64,000 nucleotides of DNA from Tetragonia tetragonoides (lineage: Eukaryota > Streptophyta > Magnoliopsida > Caryophyllales > Aizoaceae), in contig CM076154.1 in assembly GCA_038025085.1 (NCBI GenBank), positions 37,800,501 to 37,864,500 of the forward strand. The letters run 5' to 3'. The first letter of the stretch is position 1. Each line of letters begins with the position of its first letter. The position numbers and the translations under genes were made by a program. The notes under the pieces were generated by a model. It did no database searches, was not told where the DNA came from, and saw only the letters and a list, made by a program, of their open reading frames with translations. Of this stretch, positions 1-11,804 are shown one piece after another.

Positions 1-1095
1 TGTGCAAGGGGTGGTGTCACAAACTTTGCAATAGCTTTTCCGTCCTGGAAGTGCAATTGATGAGGACAAGGACAACAAACAAAGGGTGTTAGGATAGTCA
101 ATTGTGTTTTCAATGATTTTCCTCTCCTTCTCTATGATATGTGATGGTATCTGCCACCGCACCGGAGCATATTGTGTGGTGTTGTTTATTTTGGCTATGA
201 ACTCAAAATAGCATGCTGAAGAGCACCTAAGAATATTTTGTTTTTTTAATGGCAGCGAAATGGAGATAGTGAAGAAGTTCATGAGCATGTAGTGGCGAAG
301 GGAAGTAGCTAATGAGTCCTTTAGTGAAGTTGAAACAAATGTTGCTCAGTTGACTTTTCTGGCTACCTGCTCTGTGGCACATAACTGGTAATACCTAATT
401 ACTTTGGCTGTGTATTTGGAGATATCTCACTTGATAGTTGTAGGTTCTATAAATTATTATACCTGATCACATAGAGCATAAGTCTTCTATGCTATTCCAT
501 CTTCGAAACCCTGAGTAGTTGAGCTCAATTAATTTGAAACCCTGAGTAGTACCTTTATAAGATTTGTCTGTTTGTTGTGAATCACTTTCCTCAATTAATC
601 TTGAATTAGTTATTCTTAAATTTGTAATGTAGTAATTAGACAGCCGTATTGATATGTTCTGTTTTAACTTATCGGAGAGCTAGGTGCTTGTAGAATTGCC
701 TTGTGAAAGAACTTTCTTGACTTAAGCATGAGGCAACATTTTGTCGTTAGGATATGTTGATTTCAGATTGATTATGATGTTTGTAAGGCTTCAGATACTA
801 TCCTGGACACTGGAGCATGTTCTTTATCTTATATATAATCTGATTAGTTTGTAAAGCTAGTACATCTGAGATTGTTCATGCTTTCAAATGGTTTCGGGAC
901 TTCTAGTACATATTTTGCTAAAACAGAACTTGAATCTGCATATTCTTATGCGGGTATGTATTGATTTCTGCCATAAACATTTCTCAGATATTAGAGTTTC
1001 TATGAAGAATTGCTCTTGTTTGTTGTATACGCTGTTCTCTCCCATTTCATTAAATCATTATTTTATGTGGGTACTGACTAGTTATCACATTTCAG

Positions 1096-2032
1096 GTGGG
1101 AACTCCAATCTGCATCCCTTTGCTAGGTTTCATTGAAGAACTGGTCAGATTGCATCGATTAAAAATAATGACAACTCAGTTGACACTGCAAAGAAAGGAG
1201 AGCAGGTGTCCATCAAGGTACGATATTTATATATTTTGCCCGCATTGATGAGTTGATGATAGTACATCAGTAAGCATGTGTGAGAAACTGCTGCGTGTCT
1301 TTGAAGATGGAATAGGAAAGGAAATGGCCTCTCAAACTAGTATCATTCTTAGTTCTAATTGGGATTCTAATAAAAAAATTGAAATTTGAGAAGGGTGGTC
1401 AATAAGTTAGTATGTTTTTTCTTTTTCTATGAGCAGTGGTATGAATAAGTTATGTAAACTTTAAATGAAAGGGAGTTGGAGGAAACTGATTTGAATTAGT
1501 CGATAATTTCTTAGAATGGTACGAGTGTGAAAATAGAAATTAAATTAAGGATAGAGATCGATGTGAGCAGGTGAGTTTGTAAGGTATGATGTGTGTGATC
1601 TTATAAGCCGAGTTGTGATTGATGGATTTTCTGCTCTTAACTCTGAGTGTGGGAAGAGGGCGAAGAGAAGAGATGCTTGATGGATTTCCATCAAGTATAT
1701 GAGTAATACAAGGGTCTTAATTGCTACATGTGTTTGGTTTCCTTGTGCTTTGCAGATTGTTGGTAGCTCTGCTGAAGAGCGGCAAAAATATGGACAGCAT
1801 TTTGACCATGAGGATGAGCTTGTTAGCCACATTACTAGGAAATCAATTTATTTGCTCAAAGCTTATTACTGGGTGAGTTGCCTACCGCACTTATTTACAT
1901 GATGTTATCCCAATATCAGCAATCCAGCACTAATTCAACTAATTTGCTACAGGATGATCTTACTAATGAGTAATGACTAATGACGAGTGGAATCTGCTTG
2001 TAAAGTTGAAGAAAATTTTCAAAATACAGTGA
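1096..2032 (+). pseudogene. eIF5B (translation initiation factor) pseudogene, 3' end
   Basis: Three exon-like blocks with good splice borders encode the C-terminal part of eIF5B, the ribosomal-subunit-joining GTPase. Block 1 (1096-1217, after TTTCAG, before GTACGA) reads VGTPICIP and, in another frame, GQIASIKNN and VDTAKKGEQVSIK. Block 2 (1756-1872, 39 clean codons, after TTTGCAG, before GTGAGT) reads IVGSSAEERQKYGQHF then DHEDELVSHITRKS, the eIF5B domain IV signature. Block 3 (1953-2032) ends DEWNLLVKLKKIFKIQ and TGA, the normal eIF5B C-terminus. Frameshifts in blocks 1 and 3 and two in-frame stops in block 3 (near 1970) show it is not functional. Introns are retained, so it arose by segmental duplication rather than retroposition. 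It faces gene A tail to tail. I recognised no further eIF5B exons at 1-1095. Confidence 0.8.
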
Positions 2033-3110
2033 GATCTGAGATGTGTAACTCATATTTGTCGAGGAGAATCATTTTGTTCTTGTATTTGCGCTTGTATTAG
2101 TCCGTATACTACTGCGGTATTTTGTGTACATAGCCAAGTCTCTAAATTTATGAAGAAAGTTGTTTACTGGATGTGACTAGCGAGGGCATTCTCTCACCTG
2201 TTTTTTTTTTTTCATTTTGCTGTGGCTTGGGCATGTTCTACCTGTTATTGATTCCTGTTGGTTCAGCGTGCTTTTGTACGTACGTTCATGCATACTTTTT
2301 CAACATTTAATGAGTTGGCTGGTGTAACTGTGATCAGAAATGTTTCTGACCTCCAATCCAATTTTGCTTGTTTACCTTCTGCGTGTCTTGACACTATTAA
2401 TTACCAAGGCCTCGTCAACTTGTACGTCTCTAATACTCATCTAAAAACTCCAACAATTATATAAGACGGCTCTGTTTTGATATTATTTATTTATTTTTAT
2501 TGGTTTTGGACAATGGTGGGTGGTGGGTCAATGGTGGATCAAAATCAATGGTTCTTGGCTGTACTCTTTTTTTTTTTTTTTTTTTTTTTTTAAATGTAGT
2601 AGAATGCATTATTACTAATGCACCACTCATTCTTGAAAAGCACTATTTCATTGTGGCCGGAACCAATTGGCTACTCCTAATTGCAGCCAAGAATTTGCCA
2701 AGGTGGAGTGGTAGGAAAGGTGAAAAGCTAGGTGGTGGACTGGTGGGAGTTGTAAAATATTTTTTTGGAAAACTGTAATTTGCTTTTCTATTTTTACATT
2801 ATTTAACTAGTGGCAATCTCCAAAAAATTACCAAAATATACCATTAATCATTTGCTTTTGTTATCTTTTTAACAAAGTTACATCGAGTAACTCGTTAACA
2901 CGACTGTAATATAATACTCGTATATGCCAATGCGATAATATATATGAACAAGAAAATGAAAGGAGGGAGGAGAAGAAGAATATAGTATCTTCACGAAAAA
3001 TTAAGAAATTTTGGGCATAAATTAATCAAAGCTGTAGGCTATTTTAGCCTTTTATATAAAGCAAAGAACCTCTAAAAATAAATAAGGAGTAATATATATA
3101 GCAAAGAACC
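2033..3110. other. Shared 3' flank of gene A (no gene)
   Basis: No coding region is supported. The block near 2340-2450 (ending GTACGTCTCTAATACTC) recurs downstream of gene D at 60828-60905 and gene C at 21505-21575, so it is part of the duplicated cluster unit and probably old eIF5B 3' sequence. A poly-T run lies at 2568-2591. The stretch 2895-2960, with TATGCCAATGCGATAAT, is the uninterrupted counterpart of the Helitron insertion site next to gene C. Confidence 0.6.
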
Positions 3111-6100
3111 TCAAACATCTTTGACAACTTTAGGCTGGATTATAACACCTTTGATTATCACCCCGGGCTCAATCTCATGTAACCTGAAGCTGATCTCTCC
3201 AACATTTTCAGGCAAGGTCTCAAATTCACCAATCGAAAGCCGTATCCATGTCTCTCTTGGCTGGTGACCCAACTGGTGTTTGTGTCTCAGAGGGTGTCCA
3301 TTAGGAAGAAAAAGAACAGAAGCAGTAGCCCGCATGCACACCCTCTTTTTATCAGTAGATTTTGGTAACATGATCTCATAAGCAACTTCGTACGTGACTT
3401 GCGGAGAGAGATATCGAGTGTTGAACTTTCCAGGCACTGCAAATGATGTGTAATCATACAACTTCACTGTGCCCACTGTTATAGATACACCACCACTGCT
3501 GCTGCAGAGAAACAGTATCGATTGTGTTGAAACCAACTCAACCAAAAGCAAGCTAGACATCCTTATTATCGAATATCGATGTGTATATGAGATCTCTATA
3601 TAAATTGAAATACTGTGTATGCGACGCGCAAGTTTAGCTCCATGCATGCAGGACTTCCATTTAATTCACTTCCTCCAGTTCATTTTTGGTTTATTAATTG
3701 ACATGTAAATATGTAACTTGCACAAGCACACGCATCACCATCTATTTTAAAGGAAAAATAAATAAACTATGCCATACCTGTCTGCGATCTCACTCAAGTC
3801 CCAGCAGTCGTGTGTGGCCGGTGGCGTCCAAGGAGGACGATCAAGCAGGACATTATCATCCCAAGCTGTGGGATCTAGAGACAAGAGGTCGTGGGCATAC
3901 AACATGAAGCAGTTAACATAACGATCTTTTTGCTTAATGACCGAGTATCTCTGCATTGATAAGCATCAGAAATAAAATTGAATCAGCCAGTTAACAAACA
4001 TATTTCAATACTAGGTAACAGTCTGAACATCATCAAGGAAGAAAATGAATAAAACTCGAAGTATATAATGTAGCTGTAAACTTGCTTCATGATTGAGTAT
4101 CTTTGCTTTAGATCAATTTCACAAAATGAATGGAACGAATTAAACTTGCGTAAATATGAACCCCAACAATTGCTCCGGTTTTAGGATGGTTGATGAACTT
4201 ACCTGCTTCTTGTCATTCAGGAAAACCCCAGCATTGAGCTGCTCATATAGCTTGCGGATAGAGGATGCATCAATGGGGTAATCACACATTTCTATGATGG
4301 CGTCACAATTGTGAGACAGCCTAAACTTTTGGTCTGACCATCCGTTTTCTGCTGCTTTTTGGCGAAATTCCATTGACACACCAAAAAATTCCATTTCCTG
4401 GAGGGTAGTAACAAACAACAAGCCATCTGGGAATTTCAGCTTCTTACAGTGTCTGATCTTTAGCTTCTTAAGACACGGCATTGCAGCCTGCTCTATCCTC
4501 CATGTGACCAAGTTTCGGAAGTCCAATAGGTAGAGCTCTTCAAGCTGGGGAAAGGAGCCAGGCTCACTGGCTAACCAGGACCCAACATAAAAATTTGATA
4601 GTTTGAGGAGCTTCAGGTGAGTTAGTGCCCCGAGGGCCAACATGGGGTCTCCATTGTTCAGCACGCTATCCTTCAAATCTAACTTGATAAGGTTAACAGG
4701 CAATAAGAGAGGCAGTTGCATGGATATGTTTCCTATTAAAGTCAGTTTATGTAGGTGTTGATGGCGAGAGAGAGGCTTCTGATGCTGCTGTAAGGTTACG
4801 CCTTCTCTCAAGCTACAATGTAGTGTGTGTAGCTTCATGAGGCTTGGGCTACTAAAGACGGCATTCAAATCCTCTTCCGTTGACACAGACACCCTAAGCT
4901 TTTTTAGACAGGTGCTGAGCATTGGCATCTCCCTTGACAGCCACTGGACCCCTCTACTACCATCCTGCTTTACACCCCACAAAGTCTGCAAGCTACTCAT
5001 GGCGTCCAGCTTCAACTGGTCCTCTACACTCCAAGGGTGGTCCATGGGCAAAAAAAGATGCCTAAGTCGTACAAGCTTCCCCAATTCTTTAGGGATTTTT
5101 ATCGGTACATCAGAATTAGAGTCCATGTTCCTGTAGTCTAAGGTCGATAGGTGCCTCAAACCCCCAATTGTTCTGGGGAGTTTTGTAATATTTGTGGCCC
5201 GTATTCCAAGATATCTCAAGTGTATTAATCTTCCAATTTTTTCGGGCAAGGTGCCACAAGCCGTCTTAATACCCCACAGATTCAACACTCTGAGCAGCTC
5301 AAAGCTCTGGTGAACGACTCCCAATTCCACCATCTCCATGTTGTCTTTGTAAACATACGCAGTATGTGAGACACTAGATTGTGTCAGCAATACAAGTGAC
5401 CTCAACTGTGATACTTGTGTGGGTAATGCGGTCCTGCAAAGAGAAGAAAAGGCATTTATTTATCCCTCCTCAGCAACTCAATCAAGTTTCGCCTTTTGAA
5501 AACTTGGCAAATTTTATACATGTATATATGGTGTTTTGATCTTCTGGAGTTGCCTTCTCTAGAGTTTTTGTAGATTTCTTTTTTTGTTTCTCTCTCTCTC
5601 CTCTAACTAACTATTTTCCAAAAGTTACCCCTCCAATCCAATGGTTCCGAACCCCCCCCCCCCCTAATCCAATGGTGAGAGAAAGAGGAACTTTAGAGAA
5701 AGAACTCTAGAAGATTTGTTCCCGTATATATGATGCTTATGATCCATATGACCATGTAATTAGTTTTCTTTTGAACAAGACCATGAGGTTATTAGTAGAT
5801 CATGTTATTATTACCGTATACTGTAACTACATGTGCATTCCTAGAATTTAAGGGAAATCAATAAACTAGAATAAAACCCTGCAAATTGAAAAGATGATAC
5901 AAAATACAAGATAGCAAATCAACTTATACTTCAAATAAAGCAACTTTAGTTTGCTACCTGGAATGAAGAGCAGCCCGGCGTGGTTCACTTGCAAGTGTGG
6001 ATGTATCATTGGCAGTGAGATCTTTAGTAGAAGTGTAAATTTTAAGAAAATCCTGATCTCCGGCCTTTTTGACACAAAGATCTCGTAACAAATCATGCAA

Positions 6101-8030
6101 GTGAACTGCCTTTATCTCTCCTTTGAAATTGGTCTTGACAACTTGGATCAAGAACCGGTGACTCAACTCTTCTAAGCGCAATATTGCAATATCTTCTATG
6201 GACATGTTTCCATGAGCAGTGATAGGACCTTCAGCTGCCCACATTCGTGTCAGCATGCCTGTTGGTATCTGGCAATCTTCTGGGAATAATCCCATATAAA
6301 GGAAGCAAGGCTTTAGATAGTAAGGTAGATCATTGTAGCTTAAACCTAGTAGATCCCCTACTCTATCATACATATGTGTTCCTATGCCTTCCATCACTCT
6401 TGTTCGTACAGCATTGCTGACCCGTTGCCACTCCCCAATGCTTGATTTTGTGCTCAATATCCCAGACAATGCCACTATAGCTAAGGGAAGCCCTTTACAT
6501 TGTTTCAGCATCTCCTTGCCTAACTGCTCAAAGCTTGGCATGTCAACCTGGTGGGAGTCAGAACTCCAGTGGTGATGGAGGGCAAACTTGCTGAGTAACT
6601 TCCACCCTTGGTCCTCGTCTAGGGGGCATGGCTCATAGATGTAGGAGAATGGAGACATCTCAAATTGGATGATTTGTTTGTTACGGGTGGTAATGATGAT
6701 CTTACTTCCTTTACTGTGGGCGAGGGCAGGGATTATGTACTCTAGAGCCTCTTTTCTCCACAAGTCATCCAGGACCACCAGATAAGACTTCTTTACAAGA
6801 ATGTTACGGAGCTTGTCAACTAGCTCTTCCTTACTAGCACAATTAGGCTTGATATCCTGCTGACTGTACTCTGGACCTGCAACCTGCCTCAGGATCTCGG
6901 ATAGCACGTGCTGCGGGTTCCATTCTTGAGATATGAATACCCATGCCCAACAATGGAAACATTCTTTGACATAGGGGTGATTGTAAAGCTTCCTGGCCAT
7001 AGTGGTTTTTCCGGAGCCACCCATTCCTATAATCGCTACCCCACGTATGTCTTGGTCCTTTCCCTGCCCCATCGGTACTTGCACTAGCTTTTGCATGTCA
7101 TTCTCCCATCCAACTACATACGCACCATCATCATAGGGGTAGCTTGTCTTTGGTGTCATTTGCAATGGATATATTGTCTCTTTGACATGAGAGTTCCGTT
7201 TCACTTCTTGTTCGTTTAATTTCTTCATCACTTCATCCACGTCGTTTTGGAGCTTCTGTATATGCTTCCCGAGTATGTAGGTGTGGGGGGCCTTGTATAC
7301 CTGGCGTGCAGATTTCACCAGCAAGTTCCTATTTGCAAAAAAGTTTCTACGAATATCAATTTCCTATTCATCTCCTCCCCCCCCCCCCCTCCTAAGCACA
7401 GAAGGCTAGTATAAGAATACATGTGTACAAGTTACAACAAAATACAAGAAAATGAACATTAGAACTACTAACAATTCCGTTCTTACCATTACACAAACAA
7501 ATTATTGGTCTACATTCAAAATTCATCAAGCAATTATTTTTTATTCTTTTTTCATAAAAATTAGAAGTGGCTATAGTTCCAAAAGAAGGGATATATCTTC
7601 TAACTTTCATTTTTTGATAAAGATGTTTAACATAGCGTGTAATATATAATAAAATACCTAGAATGCAAGTAGATGTTCACTCAAAGATCAGATAAAAAGG
7701 CAAGCATTTGAAATACTCCATTTAGATAATAATTAGAAGATAATGACAAGGAGATTCGGGAAACCTATCACTGAGTTGAGTCTTTGGCGTGAGTTTGAGG
7801 ATGTAAGTGTCGATGAGATCCTCAGCCTCGTAAGCCAGCTTCCTAACTTTGGCTGTCAAAGCACGAACTTCTCCACCTGGCTTAGCATCCGCATCTTGGA
7901 GGTATTCTTGCAAGACTTGTAGTTTTTCTTGGAGCTTTCTAACATCTTCTTCCACTCTCAATAGTATGTTCGCCTCTTCTAGCAATGTCGCTATCCATTG
8001 CACAGCTGCAACAACTGTTGATTCCGCCAT
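3111..8030 (-). CDS. Gene A: CC-NB-ARC-LRR immune receptor with C-terminal PP2 domain, intact
   Basis: Predicted intracellular immune receptor of the RPP8/RPP13-like CNL group. Five exons: 8030-7765, 7328-5958, 5433-4203, 3950-3778, 3501-3111. All borders are GT-AG, all phases match, and the sum is 3432 nt (1143 aa plus stop). The start is the only ATG before an Rx-type coiled coil (MAESTVVAAVQWI), with an in-frame TAA just upstream. Residues 1-89 are the CC with an EDLID variant of the EDVID motif. NB-ARC follows with P-loop GMGGSGKTT (about 190-198), kinase-2 LVVLDDLW, RNBS-B GSKIIITTRN, GLPLA, and LHD in the MHD position. LRRs span about 546-956. The last two exons (957-1143) encode a PP2 domain: NCFMLYAHDL, then LSPQVTYEVAYEIML, then WIRLSIGEFET and GVIIKGVIIQPK. 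PP2 proteins are phloem or lectin-like (Nictaba) proteins, so here the domain is probably an integrated sensor or binding module. Nothing is broken. Confidence 0.9.
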
Positions 8031-8622
8031 CAGATTATCAAGTTATTTTCTAGCTGCCAGTTTTGATCTAGTCTTTGAACTTGTGCATATGCCCTTAATT
8101 TCAAGGCATAAAATGATGGGCAATGTAATGACTGCTCTAAGAGACTAAGACTCAGCCACTACTTGTCACTGTCTGCTTCAAGTTGGCAACTTGAACAGCA
8201 CTGCCGGGGTCACATTTACTCACATACTCTTCAACTAAGGTATCACCGTATGTTCACACAGTTCTTCAATATTATGCAGAAAATAGATATACGTATTGCT
8301 CAAATTTTTGCATTTTGTAAATTGTAATTGAGCAAGGGTCCATAAATTTGAAAAAAAATAATCTTCTAAGAAAACTGTGACCTTCAAAGTAACTATTTGC
8401 CACAAAAAAAAGACTATAAATCTCAGTCACTTCCTTAAGGAATTAGCTGGAATTGAACTAAGGTAGAAAATACTGTAAACAAAAGCTATGTATCCCTTAG
8501 TGCTTTTCCAAAGTCCCACCCTTATTTTTGTGTGCAAAGTCCATTAAGATACAAGCTCATTGCCTCCCTTCCTTTCATTATTGGAGTAATTAAAAGCTAA
8601 GACTAGTAGGCATTAAGACTTG

Positions 8623-8642
8623 AAGTCAACAAGTCAACTTCA
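8623..8642 (-). promoter_or_regulatory. Paired W-box-like sites upstream of gene A
   Basis: AGTCAA occurs at 8624-8629 and 8632-8637. On the gene strand this is TTGACT twice, 8 bp apart, which is the WRKY-binding W-box core, about 600 bp upstream of the gene A ATG. The same pair with the same spacing lies upstream of gene C (33539-33552) and in its duplicate near 39045, with further copies near 9325-9345 and 17930-17950. Function is inferred only. Confidence 0.35.
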
Positions 8643-8879
8643 ATTTAAAAGTGCTTCCAAAAGAAATTAAACTTCCGTAAGCGTTTGCTAACTGTATGGT
8701 CCATGTTACCAGATGGCGACCGCCCTTTGGCAAGAAATCCATCTGCGGCTTCTTCTGTTCATTCACTCCAACTTCTGAATCTGTTTGTTGAGAAAATAAG
8801 GCACCAAAAATAAGAGGGTGAAAATGTAGCCTAAATATGCACCAAAACATCCTAATAATTACATATTATCCCCATTTAC

Positions 8880-9140
8880 CGCTGCTTCTTTTGTTCTATA
8901 TCACAGTGTTGCAGGTGAAGTGTATTGGCAATTGCCAATGCCTTCGTTTTAGCTTCGAATGATGACGCTGAGGAATACTACACTGGATTAGTCCAGTGAT
9001 TACCTACTGTTTGGTTTCTTACTGCGTTAGTACCACCTTTGGTGGACGTTGAATTGCTTTGTTCTTTAATATTTGATCCTAGACTGTAACGTTTAGGAAC
9101 TCCATTTTGTTTTTCCTTGGGAAACTTTATAAGTATCAAT
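8880..9140. repeat. Duplicated upstream segment (copy 1)
   Basis: The segment beginning near CACAGTGTTGCAGG and running through ACACTGGATTAG to TCCATTTTGTTTTT is repeated, diverged, at about 10466-10740. It belongs to the upstream flank of the NLR unit. Confidence 0.6.
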
Positions 9141-9220
9141 GATAAAATACTGTCCTAGTACAATAATCTTCTTGGATTTAAAATCTAAAGCTATTTTACA
9201 CAATGAGATTGAGTTTTGGG

Positions 9221-10040
9221 TACTGCACCTTACAATTTACATGCATACTATAGCTATGTATATATATTCCCCTCCCCTGTATACTTATCCTGAAGACTAA
9301 TACTAATCCTAACTCTCCAAGTCAATAAGTCAACAAGTCAACCTTTTCCATTGTCCACATAATTTAGAGGAAAACACTTTAGTCAATGTTCTGTAATGAC
9401 TTTGCTTACCATTGTCGAAAAAACTGGGAAATGAAGTAGCATTTGCTGACACTAATGCTTACAGGGTCCCATGACATCAATTTGTCCTCAAAGCAGATTG
9501 AAACACAAATGCCCAGCAAGGAATTAACTAACGTTTAAACACAAATGTCCAAGTCATTGAAGCAAAACATCAAACAGTTGGTGAACAAACCAATAACCCA
9601 TCCTTTTTTCAATAATCCTCCTAATTCAGCAATTGAATCCATATTCTGAAGCAGAATTATCACCAATTTGAATAGAATTCCCCAATTATCACAAACTAAA
9701 CAAAATGCCACAACCAGGAAAAAAGGAAAATAAATTAATAAATAATAATGAAATTCATAAAAATCAGAAATGAAACTAACCTCTGGGGAAGAAGCATTGG
9801 TGTTTGGGGGGCAAGAAAAGAGCTGTTCCATGGCGGAGATGACGTCATATGATGTGGGCTGAGAAGAGAGAAAATCCCCAAATTGAGCAACCCTAGAAGA
9901 TTGCAGTAAGTCATTAATAGTTAAAAGCTTGAAGCTTGGACTGACAATGGCGCCATTGAATTTGATTACCAGATCAGCGACAGTCTGATGCTGATTCATG
10001 GAGAATTTCATGTCGCAAATATAATCAATTGGTGATTCTG
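9221..10040. repeat. Upstream segmental duplicate, copy 1 (pair of 17836-18655)
   Basis: From TTTACATGCATACTATAG through the first exon of the unrecognised gene, this block is nearly identical to 17836-18655, upstream of gene B. The high similarity over about 800 bp contrasts with the strong divergence of genes A and B themselves. The flank was therefore copied or converted much later than the genes split. Confidence 0.75.
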
Positions 10041-10129
10041 GTGACCAATCTGACCATCTAATAATAGGCATAATATGAAATGCTCTTACAAAGCTCCCGC
10101 CTTTGTGTTTGGACATCGGTCGGAAAGTT

Positions 10130-10345
10130 CAAAATGCAGCAACTAAACAACCAAAAAATGGGCTTAAAGCCCGCAAACCACACGCGCCGGGCAAGCCAAC
10201 CCATTTTGATGGGCTGACGGGCTCAAGTAGAGGAGGGGATCCTCCTACAAAGAAAGGTAGAGGAGATTTTATTCTCCCTACATGAGGATTCGAACCCCTT
10301 CACGTGAGAGTAGGGTATGCTCCCACCTCATCCTCCCTTGATCAT
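10130..10345 (-). repeat. Possible tRNA-derived SINE-like sequence
   Basis: On the minus strand GGGTTCGAATCC (10298-10287) matches the RNA polymerase III B-box, with an A-box-like GATGAGGTGGGAGCA some 40 bases upstream. No poly-A tail or target-site duplication was identified, so the assignment is tentative. Confidence 0.3.
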
Positions 10346-10394
10346 ACTCGTAAACAAATGACAAGTAATAATAATACTCATATAGCAAAGAACC

Positions 10395-10463
10395 TCAAAC
10401 ATCTTTGACAACTTTAGGCTGGATATAAACACCTTTGATTACCACCCTGGCCTCAATCTCACA
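10395..10463 (-). pseudogene. Relic of a PP2-domain 3' exon
   Basis: The last 23 codons of the gene A type PP2 exon survive here (VVIKGVYIQPKVVKDV then stop). Sequence homology stops abruptly at about 10463, where the copy of the upstream flank (see 8880-9140) begins. This is the scar of an NLR unit whose body was deleted, or an unequal-crossover junction between adjacent units. Confidence 0.8.
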
Positions 10464-10740
10464 GACTCACAATGTTGCAGGTGGAGAGTACTGGCAATTG
10501 CCATTGTCTTCGTTTTCGCTTTGAATGATGATGCTGAAGAAACACTACACTGGATTAAGTCCAGTGATTGCTACTGCTTGGTTTCTGCATTAGCAGAAAG
10601 CAGAATAGCAGTTTAGCACCACCTTTGGTGGAAGTTGAATTGCTTTGTTCTTTACCCTGTAGTACCTGTTTGATTCTAGACTGGGACGTTTAGGAAGTAC
10701 TCCATTTTGTTTTTGTTTTTGGCAACTTTTCAAGTGCCAA

Positions 10741-11804
10741 TGGTAAAAGAGGGAGTATATGCATTAATCATCGAACTACAAGTAGAATGAATTAAGCGAT
10801 AAGCCAGATCATTAGCTTCACCTTCAAGTCTGACATGAATAACAAACTCGCCAAATATATGACACTTCCAACATTACCAAACTTGTGACTCTTGTTGTTC
10901 ACGCATGCATGGCATTCTTCATCTTCAGACAATTTGTCTCAAAGCTGACACATCATGTGTGAGAGATCCAATGACTGGACAATCTAAAAGTACAGCTTCA
11001 GCCTTGGCCCTTGACAGGGTAGGCAGTTAAGAAAGCTCATGAAAGCACAGTTCAACACTGCCTACCTCTTTCGAAACAACGTTATAGCCAAACGCAGTCA
11101 TGAAGTGCTCCATATAAGTTAACCACTTAACCTTCATCCGATCTTGAGGGGGAACTGAAACCACACATTTTGCGCAATGTTTCGTCTCTTAGCTGTACAC
11201 TTATCAACGAGCACAGGCCCCCTTAAATACAAGATGGACACCTCTAAGTCTCAAACCCACTCTCCTCTGTACAAAGTTCAATATCCTGATTCACCAATGC
11301 ACTCCATCATATTCACACAAATGAAGATAAGAGTTTTGGGAAGATATTGACATAAGGTCACCTCATTAAGCACCACTGGACTCTTTACAATGGTTTGAAA
11401 GAGATCACACGGAATACAGGACGGGGAACCATAGCATTCTCCATCCCTGGGAATCCTTAGAACTAACAGAGATGCTAAGGATCACAATGGCATCATAAGG
11501 AAGGCACATATCTTAAAGTCCCTTAATTCATACCACTGCCTTCAGCCACCATTGAATTTTGAGCAGACTGCAAAAACAAAGATCCTTAAGATCTTATTAA
11601 GCCCTTCATGCGACAAACTTGAAAACAACCTATGGATGTTAGCTAGCAAGCTGTCATAGTTCCTAAAGGGTATCTGAGACTGTGTTTGGAACCAATCTGC
11701 ATCAACCTATGTGCCTTATTTGGACCAAGGGGAAAGGCATAGAAAAAACTTGGTTTACTATACAGTCAAACAATACTCCCCATAAGATCAATGCACTAAC
11801 AGTT
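10741..11804. other. Intergenic, no gene seen
   Basis: About 1 kb between the duplicated flank and the 3' end of gene B. I found no open frame with coding character. A short minus-strand string near 10790-10850 (VIHVRLEGEANDLA) resembles the C-terminus of plant LINE RNase H domains, but neighbouring frames are closed. Confidence 0.4.

Larger units (their letters stand above)
8710..10116 (-). other. Unrecognised gene fragment, 5' exon plus a possible short exon
   Basis: An ATG at 10116 opens 112 codons that end exactly at a consensus donor (CCAGAG then GTTAGT, exon end 9781), a convincing first exon of 336 nt. I do not recognise the protein, which includes SPSFKLLTINDLLQSSRVAQ and FGDFLSSQPTSYDVISAMEQ. 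A second exon-like block at 8780-8710 (after CAACAAACAG, before GTAACA) encodes SEVGVNEQKKPQMDFLPKGG, but its phase does not join directly to the first, so exons are missing or the gene is broken. Related, damaged copies lie at 17.7-18.8 kb, 36.58-36.72 kb and 43.78-44.0 kb. Each is on the 5' side of an NLR unit, so this gene was an ancestral neighbour carried along by duplication. Region 8031-8709 otherwise shows no gene. Confidence 0.45.

Noticed and set aside
8030..10116. The 112-codon exon at 10116-9781 as an N-terminal exon of gene A
   Set aside because: There is an in-frame TAA just before the gene A ATG and no acceptor AG between them; phases also fail. It is a separate gene.
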